Source: Streptomyces sp. Je 1-369
GTDB taxonomy: Bacteria > Actinomycetota > Actinomycetes > Streptomycetales > Streptomycetaceae
Direction of reading: 5' to 3'
Assembly (NCBI RefSeq): GCF_026810505.1
Contig: NZ_CP101750.1
Coordinates: forward strand, 835,448 to 899,447
DNA length: 64,000 nt
Shown here: positions 25,348-31,947 of the stretch, piece by piece
How positions within the stretch are numbered: the stretch's first letter is position 1
How the letters are laid out: each line of letters begins with the position of its first letter
Notes under the pieces: generated by a model
Told to the model about the DNA's origin: nothing
The model's database searches: none
Seen by the model: only the letters and a program-made list of their open reading frames with translations
Translations under genes and position numbers: made by a program

Positions 25348-26219
25348 CCGCCCACCCGTCCGGTCTCGTGGCCGAGGCGTTCGAAGCCCAGCGCGACCGG
25401 CTGCGCGCTGTCGCGTACCGGGTGCTGGGCTCGCACGCTGACGCCGAGGACGTGGTCCAGGAAGCCTGGATGCGCCTCGTTCGTCAGGACGCGGCGTCCA
25501 TCGGCAACCTGGCCGGCTGGCTGACCACGGTGGTCGGCCGAATCAGCCTGGACCTCCTGAGATCCCGCCGAGCCCACCCCGAAATCGCCTACGAGCAGGA
25601 GTTCGCGAACCTCGTGGTGATACCCGACGATGACCCCGCGCCGGACGAGCAGGCGGCGCTGGCCGATTCGGTCGGCCTCGCCCTGCTCGTCGTGCTCGAC
25701 TCGCTCACCCCGAGCGAGCGCCTGGCGTTCGTCCTGCACGACATGTTCGCAGTCCCGTTCCACGAAATCGGCCGGATCCTTGGCAAGTCCACCGCCGCCA
25801 CCAAGATGGTCGCCAGCCGCGCCCGCCGCAAGGTCCACGCTACGAACCGACCGGCGGGCTCCGGCCGCGAGCACCGAGAGGTCGTCCAGGCATTCGGCGC
25901 CGCCGCCCGCAGCGGCGACTTCGAAGCACTCTTGCGTGTCCTCGACCCGAACGTGGAGCTGACCGTCGACACTTCCGACGGCGTGGTCGTCACCCTCGGC
26001 GCCACCAAGGTCGCCTCCGGGGCCCGCATGTTCTCCGGCGAGGTCGCCCGCCATCGGCCCGTGCTGGTCAACGGCATCCCCGGCCACATGTCCTGGCACC
26101 CCGACGGAACCCCCCTCTCCCTCATCGCCTTCACCGTCATCGAAGGACGGATCACCGGCATCCACATCGTCGTCGACCCTGCCAAACTGGCCTCGATCCA
26201 TCTGCCCGCCGAGACCTGA
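25344..26219 (+). CDS. SigJ-like ECF RNA polymerase sigma factor with C-terminal SnoaL-like domain
   Basis: 291 aa, much longer than a plain ECF. Region 2: 'FEAQRDRLRAVAYRVLGSHADAEDVVQEAWMRL'; linker 'LAGWLTTVVGRISLDLLRSRRAHPE'; region 4: 'LTPSERLAFVLHDMFAVPFHEIGRILGKSTAATKMVASRARRKV'. From about residue 180 'VVQAFGAAARSGDFEALLRVLDPNVELTVDTSDG...' is an NTF2/SnoaL-like fold, which in SigJ-type factors senses or autoregulates instead of an anti-sigma factor. GTG 25344 overlaps the VOC stop. No anti-sigma gene follows, in line with that type. Confidence 0.92.
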   Translation: MTAHPSGLVAEAFEAQRDRLRAVAYRVLGSHADAEDVVQEAWMRLVRQDAASIGNLAGWLTTVVGRISLDLLRSRRAHPEIAYEQEFANLVVIPDDDPAPDEQAALADSVGLALLVVLDSLTPSERLAFVLHDMFAVPFHEIGRILGKSTAATKMVASRARRKVHATNRPAGSGREHREVVQAFGAAARSGDFEALLRVLDPNVELTVDTSDGVVVTLGATKVASGARMFSGEVARHRPVLVNGIPGHMSWHPDGTPLSLIAFTVIEGRITGIHIVVDPAKLASIHLPAET

Positions 26220-26766
26220 GCCGGTGTCGGACACCTCGCACTCGACAGGACGGTGTCCGGTGCGATGGCGGAACCACGCTCCGGCGTCGAGTCCACACGC
26301 CATCCGCCGTGGCCAGAGCCGCGCGGGCTGTGCCCCGGCGTTATGCCTCCGAGACAGCACGCTCGTCCGCAGCGGACGACGGGAGACAGGATCGTGGGAC
26401 CGAAGTGGGCTGGTCTAACCATGCAGAGGAACATTCCGGATCCCGACCTGCAATTCCGCAAGTCCCAATAGCCGCAGTTGCCAGTAGCACGGCACCGGCG
26501 ACAGGCCGACGCGGCGATAGGCAAGCTATAGGAAGACGTGCCGGACTCGCATCATGACCGGACGACCGCGCTCACCGGCCCTGTCCTGCACGAGCACGGC
26601 CTTGTGCAACACGCTTCAAGCATTGCCCCGTAACTCTTCATGCGTGAGCCGGTCACGGGTACCTCGCCGCCGAGGCCGCCCCACTGGGCATCAACGTGCC
26701 CCGTTCGGCACCTTGGGGCGCCGACACCCGCAGGGTCGTCGTGGTCGGACGACCTCTGCCGGGCAC
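26220..26766. other. 547-bp gap between sigma factor and the five-gene operon
   Basis: Reading on both strands gives only short frames. A minus-strand stretch near 26590 ('SVLHKAVLVQDRAGE') might be the end of a decayed gene. No clear terminator is seen for either convergent gene. Confidence 0.35.
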
Positions 26767-29181
26767 TCAGTCGTGCAGCCCCTTTCGCGTCTTCTCCACG
26801 ACGTGGACCCCGCGCTCCGGCAGCGGCGTCTTCCACGACGCGAACGCCGCCTTGATCGCATCCGCGAGGACCGGGACGAAACGGTCCGTGGACAGGCCGC
26901 CCGCCTTGTGGTCCGCGTGCATCGCGTTGATCACCGCTCGCTGGGCCACCACCGGGAGATTGTTGTACGCGGACTGGAACATCCCCCGCGCATAGGGCGA
27001 CCGGTCGTAGTGTGCCCGGAAGGCGGCCGCGGCCCACCCCATGCGCTCCCTGGTGAACCCCGCGTTCATACCCGCCAGATGCCTCTCCAGCCACCGCATG
27101 GAGACCACACACTCAGCGACGATCACGGCCTCGTCGAGTCCGGCCAGGTAGAAGCGCTCGGCCCAGCCGTCCCAGCGCAGCTCATCCTTGGTGGCGGCCC
27201 CGACAATCGCCCGCTTCGTCGTCTTACCCCACCGGTACGTGCGGCCTCGGTCGACCTCGATCCCGAAGCGGCGGAACGCCTCGGGGCCCGCGTCGATCCA
27301 TTCCTGGAGCTTCCCGTGCTGCAGGGTGAGCTGCAGGAAGCCGATGCTGACCACCGCGCTGTCCCAGGTGTTGAGGGCTTGCACGGCCCCGCCGGTCTCC
27401 ACCTGTGACACGCGTACGAAGGTGTCGAGGATGTCCTCGGACATGGTGACGACGCCGCGTCTGCGCAGGTCGTTGAGCGTCGCGGCGAGCGGACGGTCCG
27501 TGGAGTACCGGGCCAGCCCGCGGGCCGTACGCGCGGCGCCCTTGCCGTGATAGACGATCCGGTAGGCCTTGCTGGGCTGCCTGTCTCCGCCCAGCGGCGA
27601 CACGCCGGGCGCGGTCGCCGACGGCGCGGTGGCCGGGGTCGCGGTCGCCGGGGTCGCGGTGGCCGACGGCGCGGTGGCCGGGGTCACGGCAGGGGCTGGA
27701 GCAGGCGCGGGCCCCACGGCGGGCGCCGCTGGCCGCCCCGGGTCGAGCAGCCGCCGCAACGCCGCCCACGTATCCGGGCCGACGATGCCGTCCTTCGCCA
27801 TCCCGTGCTGCCCCTGCCACTGGGCGACCGCGTGCGCGAAGCGCACCTCGTCCCCCGCCAGTTGCGGGTCGCCGAGCAGCCGCGCGACCGCGTCGATCCT
27901 GCCGCGCCAGCCGAGCCGCTCCCCGTACGAGCGATTCAGCCGCATCGCCTTGGCCAGCGCGTCCGGGGGAAGCAGCCCGAAGAGCCGGAAGACCGAGCCG
28001 AGTCCGGAGGCACCGGCCCCGCCGGGCGCGGCACCGCCGCCGGGTGCACGGACCTTGATCAGGGCGAAGTGCCCGCACCTGCCCTGCTTCGGCAGCACGA
28101 AGCCCTGCGCGTCCAGCCGGTACGTGCGCGCATGCACCGACTGGTCCACGTTGCCTCCGACCACCCGGACCGTCCGCCGGGCCAGGTCGACCGCGGTGAC
28201 GATGTCGCCGTGCGTGCACCATCCGTGGCCGTTGTCGATGTTGTCGTACGTGGCGCCGTTGCAGGGCTTGTTCTGGCCGCAGGGCCGGTCGGCGCACAGG
28301 ATGTCGCCCGGCTCCGGCCGGGCACGTTCCAGGCGGTGCAGCCAGAACTCGCTGGTCGTGTCGCCCTGTGCGGTGCGGCGCTTGACGGCGCTGATATAGC
28401 CGCGGTGGGCGCTGCTGCGCGGGAAGGTCGCGGCCCCGGCCTTCGCCATCACCCAGGAGACGAAGACCGCGCTCCACGGCTCGCGCGCCTGCCACGCGAC
28501 GCTCCGCAGATCGGCCGCGTCGACGGTGCGGCGGACGCCGGTGCGGTAGTAGTCCTGCAGCACCGCCGTCAGCCGCGGGTCGGTCTCCTTCCGGGCGCCG
28601 TCGCCCCAGCGGCTGCACTCCTGCTCCGCGATCGCCGCGATACGGGTGCCGAGGGCGGCGGCGGGCCGCGCCGGCTCCTCACTCTCGCCGGACGGGGCGG
28701 CGTCCGGCTCCTCGGCCGCGTAGAAGTCCGGCTCCTCGCCCGCGAGGTCGTCCGGGCCTTCGCCGACGAGGTCGTCCGGCCCTTCGCCCTCCTCGGCGGC
28801 GTCGTCCAGCTCCGCCTCCCACTGGGCGACTTGCCACTCCGCCTCCGATACCGGCTCATCGGCGGCCTCGCCGGACTCCTGCTCGGCGGGCTCGACGGCA
28901 TCGGCCTCGTACGACGAGGCCGCGTACGACTCCGCCCCGTACGACTCCGCCGCGTACGACTCCGCCCCGTACGACTCCGCCCCGTACGACTCCGCCCCAT
29001 ACGACTCCGCCCCGTAGCTCTCGCCCACGTACGCGTCACCCGCGTACGCCTCGCCCTCATACCACTCCCCCTCCGCCTGGAACGGCCCGCCGGCCGGCGT
29101 CGGCGGCCCCGCCGCACCCTCCGGCAGCTCCAGCGCGCCCTCGTCCGCGAAGGGCGACGGCACACCCGTCTCGTACGGCAT
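26767..29181 (-). CDS. DUF2272 / peptidoglycan-binding / lysozyme-like modular protein
   Basis: 804 aa, no signal peptide. Layout: residues 1-165 acidic and disordered, starting with the tag 'GVPSPFADEGALELPEG' and holding a YGAES repeat; about 175-340 a DUF2272-like domain ('EPWSAVFVSWVMAKAGAATFPRSSAHRGYISAVK', 'HGDIVTAVDLARRTVRVVGGNVDQSV'); about 370-450 a PG_binding_1 domain ('FAHAVAQWQGQHGMAKDGIVGPDTWAALRRLL'); a Pro/Ala/Thr linker; and about 520-804 a lysozyme/transglycosylase-like domain with 'VSQVETGGAVQALNTWDSAVVSIGFLQLTLQHGKL', Glu being the likely catalytic acid. It should bind and cut cell wall, yet lacks Sec export. GAGGGGAGC precedes ATG. Last gene of the operon. Confidence 0.82.
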   Translation of the reverse strand: MPYETGVPSPFADEGALELPEGAAGPPTPAGGPFQAEGEWYEGEAYAGDAYVGESYGAESYGAESYGAESYGAESYAAESYGAESYAASSYEADAVEPAEQESGEAADEPVSEAEWQVAQWEAELDDAAEEGEGPDDLVGEGPDDLAGEEPDFYAAEEPDAAPSGESEEPARPAAALGTRIAAIAEQECSRWGDGARKETDPRLTAVLQDYYRTGVRRTVDAADLRSVAWQAREPWSAVFVSWVMAKAGAATFPRSSAHRGYISAVKRRTAQGDTTSEFWLHRLERARPEPGDILCADRPCGQNKPCNGATYDNIDNGHGWCTHGDIVTAVDLARRTVRVVGGNVDQSVHARTYRLDAQGFVLPKQGRCGHFALIKVRAPGGGAAPGGAGASGLGSVFRLFGLLPPDALAKAMRLNRSYGERLGWRGRIDAVARLLGDPQLAGDEVRFAHAVAQWQGQHGMAKDGIVGPDTWAALRRLLDPGRPAAPAVGPAPAPAPAVTPATAPSATATPATATPATAPSATAPGVSPLGGDRQPSKAYRIVYHGKGAARTARGLARYSTDRPLAATLNDLRRRGVVTMSEDILDTFVRVSQVETGGAVQALNTWDSAVVSIGFLQLTLQHGKLQEWIDAGPEAFRRFGIEVDRGRTYRWGKTTKRAIVGAATKDELRWDGWAERFYLAGLDEAVIVAECVVSMRWLERHLAGMNAGFTRERMGWAAAAFRAHYDRSPYARGMFQSAYNNLPVVAQRAVINAMHADHKAGGLSTDRFVPVLADAIKAAFASWKTPLPERGVHVVEKTRKGLHD
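28921..29025 (-). repeat. seven tandem 15-bp units encoding the YGAES repeat
   Basis: Units of 15 bp (consensus on plus strand CCCGTACGACTCCGC) with only a few substitutions; the seventh is degenerate. They translate on the minus strand as Y-G/A-A-E-S copies in the disordered N-terminus of the 804-aa protein. Near-identity at DNA level points to recent slippage expansion. They are coding, not CRISPR. Confidence 0.95.
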
Positions 29182-29194
29182 GGCCTGCTCCCCT

Positions 29195-30283
29195 CTACGG
29201 ATTCGGGGCGACCTTCGGCGCCTTCAGGTCCCGCCCGGTGGTGATCGACCAGTGCGTGATCACCGTCTGCACATCCGGAGTGATCAGCGGGTCGTCGAAG
29301 AGCACCGGGACGTTCGCCGCGTCGTCGAACGCCTTGGTCTCGATGGCGATCAGCAGCCGCGAGATCGCGTCGGCGACGTCGAAGAAGCTCTTCGACATCG
29401 CATGCGCGGGTATCCGCACCCGCTCCGCGATGCGGAACAGCCGCTGCTCGGGGCTGGTCGCCTCGGCGCGGAGCGAGCTCACGATCGGCGAGTTGAAGTC
29501 GAGTGTCAGATGGAACCACGCCATCGTCGAGATCGCCCAGAACTCCTCCCGGGAGAGGTTCGAGGCGAGCCTCCGCGTGGTGAGCATGTCGGACAGCCGC
29601 TCCGCCAGGTCCGCGATCTTCGCGTGGTCGGTGGGGTTGGGCCCGATGGTGTTGCGGACGTTGATGATGCCGATCCAGGTCTCGCGCAGGAACTCCTCGA
29701 AGATGGAGACGAATTGGGTGTTGGCGGCGGTCGGCTTCGGATACGGCTCCGCCGCGGGGTGGGTGAGGTCCATGCCGAACATGCGGTAGTAGGCGTTGCG
29801 CCGGATGGAGTCGCCGTTCGGGCGGACGAAGCTCGATAGCGCCGTGATGAAGAAGGGGGCCGACTCCCGGAAGAAGAGCTCCTCCGTGTTGCGCAGCCAG
29901 TGCTCGGCGCCGTTCGAGGGCACCCCCAGCTCCTCGCCCTCGCGGTAGAGGGCGACGACGCGGCGGAAGATCTCCATGAGCCGGGTGCTCTCGAGCATGT
30001 ACGCGTAGCTGAGGTGCTCCCAGCGGACATAGCCGGGGCGGCAGTCGTCCGGGGAGGTGCTGGAGAAGACGCGCTGGTTGCGGTCGAAGCCTTGGAAGAG
30101 CTGCTGCAGCCGAACGGGCAGGCCGGGGATGTCGCTCCGGTGGTCGGGGTGGCCGGACGGCTGGGTGAGGTCGTTGCGCTGGAAGGTCCAGGCCTGCTCC
30201 AGCAGAGAGGCCAGATCAATGGGGTGCAGCCGGAAGAGGAGCTCGGCGCCACCCGGAATCTGCCGGGTCAGTTGTCGGAACAT
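29195..30283 (-). CDS. unknown all-helical protein (five-gene operon)
   Basis: 362 aa, cytoplasmic by sequence: no signal peptide or membrane segment. It starts 'MFRQLTRQIPGGAELLFRLHPIDLASLLEQAWTFQRNDLTQPSGHPDHRSDIPGLP' and is predicted mostly helical ('TRLMEIFRRVVALYREGEEL', 'FVSIFEEFLRETWIGIINVRNTIGPNPTDHAKIADLAERLSDML'). I do not recognise the family. GAGGAG stands 6 nt before ATG 30283. It lies 13 bp after the 112-aa gene and 13 bp before the peptidoglycan-active gene, so it belongs to the same transcript. Conserved-looking surface motifs such as 'RNTIGPNP' could help a profile search. Confidence 0.75.
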   Translation of the reverse strand: MFRQLTRQIPGGAELLFRLHPIDLASLLEQAWTFQRNDLTQPSGHPDHRSDIPGLPVRLQQLFQGFDRNQRVFSSTSPDDCRPGYVRWEHLSYAYMLESTRLMEIFRRVVALYREGEELGVPSNGAEHWLRNTEELFFRESAPFFITALSSFVRPNGDSIRRNAYYRMFGMDLTHPAAEPYPKPTAANTQFVSIFEEFLRETWIGIINVRNTIGPNPTDHAKIADLAERLSDMLTTRRLASNLSREEFWAISTMAWFHLTLDFNSPIVSSLRAEATSPEQRLFRIAERVRIPAHAMSKSFFDVADAISRLLIAIETKAFDDAANVPVLFDDPLITPDVQTVITHWSITTGRDLKAPKVAPNP

Positions 30284-30296
30284 CGCGGGCTCCTCG

Positions 30297-30635
30297 TCAT
30301 TCTGAACTCTGGTCGCGGCAGAGTGCGGCGTTCGCGGCCTTCGCGGCATCCAGCCCGTGGACTCCAGCGGCGGCGGGGGCGGCGGGGTTGCGGGCGAGGC
30401 AGCTCAGGTCGGGCAGGCACCACAGCTTGCGGTCCTCGTCCGGCGCTTGGGTGGTGGCCACCCGCAGGTCGTCGCGGATGCGCCGGTAGCGGTCGCGGAA
30501 CGCCTGCAGCGGGTCGGGCGGTACCGGGGCGGGGTCGATCGGCTGGTCATCCCCCGAGCCGGTGGCGGTGGCGGTGGTGCGGCGCACCTGTGGTGGTGGC
30601 TTCTCGGTGGTCCGGGACGCCTTTTCCTCGGGCAT
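30297..30635 (-). CDS. small unknown protein (five-gene operon)
   Basis: 112 aa. The first 40 residues are Pro/Thr-rich and disordered; the second half reads 'DPLQAFRDRYRRIRDDLRVATTQAPDEDRKLWCLPDLSCLARNP' and 'GLDAAKAANAALCRDQ', with a basic helix and three Cys. No family recognised. It sits 40 bp after the metallopeptidase gene. Coding-type base composition and its place in the operon support it as a real gene. Confidence 0.6.
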   Translation of the reverse strand: MPEEKASRTTEKPPPQVRRTTATATGSGDDQPIDPAPVPPDPLQAFRDRYRRIRDDLRVATTQAPDEDRKLWCLPDLSCLARNPAAPAAAGVHGLDAAKAANAALCRDQSSE

Positions 30636-30675
30636 CTGGTGGTCCCCCCTGGTCGTGGTGGGTCGGTCGGTTACG

Positions 30676-31947
30676 TCAGGCAGCCGGCGCCGCGCCTCCT
30701 CCGAGCCGCAGCAGCCAGGCCTCCTGTCCGGCGGCGGGGCCGGCCGTCGGCTCCGGTTCTGTCGCCGCCCGCCAGCCGGTGAGCGCCAGCAGCCGCAGCC
30801 CCTCGTTCCACAGCCAGTGCGGCGAGGTGTAGAGCGCGGGGCCGAGCCGGGCGGCCAGCTCCCGCAGGGCCTGCGGGGACACCCGCTGCGGCGGTACGAG
30901 CGCGGTCAGCGGGCGCCCCGCGAAGGCCTCGAGCGGCTCGTCGAGCACGGCGGCCGCAAGGGCGGGGAGCCGCGGCAGTGAGGCGGCGAGGAGTTCGCGG
31001 GCCTCCGGGTCCGGGCAGTCGGCGAGCGGATACGCCACGAGCCACTCCCGCTCCAGCGCGTCCCAGGGGCCCGGTCCGTAGGCGTGCCGGCACAGCGCCG
31101 TGTTGAGCGGCACGCGCAGCCAGGCGACCGGGTGCGGGTCGCCGGGCAGCAGCCGGAAGACGTACGCCTGGCCGCCGGAGAGCACGTCGTGCAGGTTGGC
31201 GACGGCGCCGAAGCCCGCGTGCGCGAAGGCGAAGACGTCGGCGGTGATCTCGGAGGACCAGCCCGCCCACAGCGCGGCGACGTCGGGGCCCGCGGGGGCG
31301 GCGGCGCGGGCGAGGAGCGTGGCGGCCTCCTCGTTCCAACCGGTCTGGAAGGCGACTTGGTGACCGCATTCGTGCAGGACGGCGGTCGGGCAGAGCAGGC
31401 TGTGCCGGGTGACCTTGATGGTGGCGGCCGGGCTCTCGGTGCTGCCGTCCCACAGCCGCAGTCCCGCTTTGAGGATCGCGGCGCCGACGCCGTTGTCGAG
31501 GTAGGTCAGCACCGCCGGTACGGGCTTGAGCAGCGGGTCGAGGACGTCCGCCATGCTGCGCTGGGCGAGGCTGTCGCAGGCCCGCAGCAGGGCGGCGATG
31601 TGCGGGCTGGTGCGGGTGTTCACGGCGTCGGCGTAGAACTCGATGCTGGTCTCGGCCCGTAGATAGCCCTGCCGGAATTCGAGCAAGCGGCGCCGGACGG
31701 CGTCGAGTTCGGCGGGCGAGCGGGCCGCGCGCAGGGCCGTGCGCAGGATGTGCCCGCGGGTGCGCAGGCCGCTGACCGCCTCGGTCAGGGCGCGGCGCAC
31801 CGCGACGCCGAGGTACTGCTCCAGGCCCGCCCAGGCGGTCGGCGCGGCGAGGTCGTCCAGGGCGCCGAGCCGGTCGGCCGCCGCGGTCCAGTGGCCGAGC
31901 TGGCGGGCGAGCTGGGCCCGCGTGGCGTCAGCGGCGGCGCGTGCCAT
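30676..31947 (-). CDS. putative zinc metallopeptidase (HECGH) of the five-gene operon
   Basis: 423 aa, no signal peptide. The zinc motif is 'VLHECGHQVAF' with His192, Glu193 and His196, and a Glu at 233 in 'GWSSEITADVFAFAHAG' that fits the third ligand of gluzincin-like peptidases (E-x-x-A-D). The N-terminal 170 residues are helical ('RGHILRTALRAARSPAELDAVRRRLLEFRQGY'). The C-terminal half has 'LRVPLNTALCRHAYGPGPWDALEREW' and no known domain. Its ATG at 31947 lies 20 bp inside the upstream gene. It may process the large partner protein, or be an effector. Family outside the motif is not recognised. Confidence 0.72.
   Translation of the reverse strand: MARAAADATRAQLARQLGHWTAAADRLGALDDLAAPTAWAGLEQYLGVAVRRALTEAVSGLRTRGHILRTALRAARSPAELDAVRRRLLEFRQGYLRAETSIEFYADAVNTRTSPHIAALLRACDSLAQRSMADVLDPLLKPVPAVLTYLDNGVGAAILKAGLRLWDGSTESPAATIKVTRHSLLCPTAVLHECGHQVAFQTGWNEEAATLLARAAAPAGPDVAALWAGWSSEITADVFAFAHAGFGAVANLHDVLSGGQAYVFRLLPGDPHPVAWLRVPLNTALCRHAYGPGPWDALEREWLVAYPLADCPDPEARELLAASLPRLPALAAAVLDEPLEAFAGRPLTALVPPQRVSPQALRELAARLGPALYTSPHWLWNEGLRLLALTGWRAATEPEPTAGPAAGQEAWLLRLGGGAAPAA

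Noticed and set aside
26220..26766. tRNA or small RNA in the long gap
   Set aside because: No cloverleaf with a conserved T-loop could be found, and no strong hairpin was seen.
28921..29025. CRISPR-like regular repeat
   Set aside because: Units are contiguous 15-mers without spacers and translate into a peptide repeat inside a larger gene.
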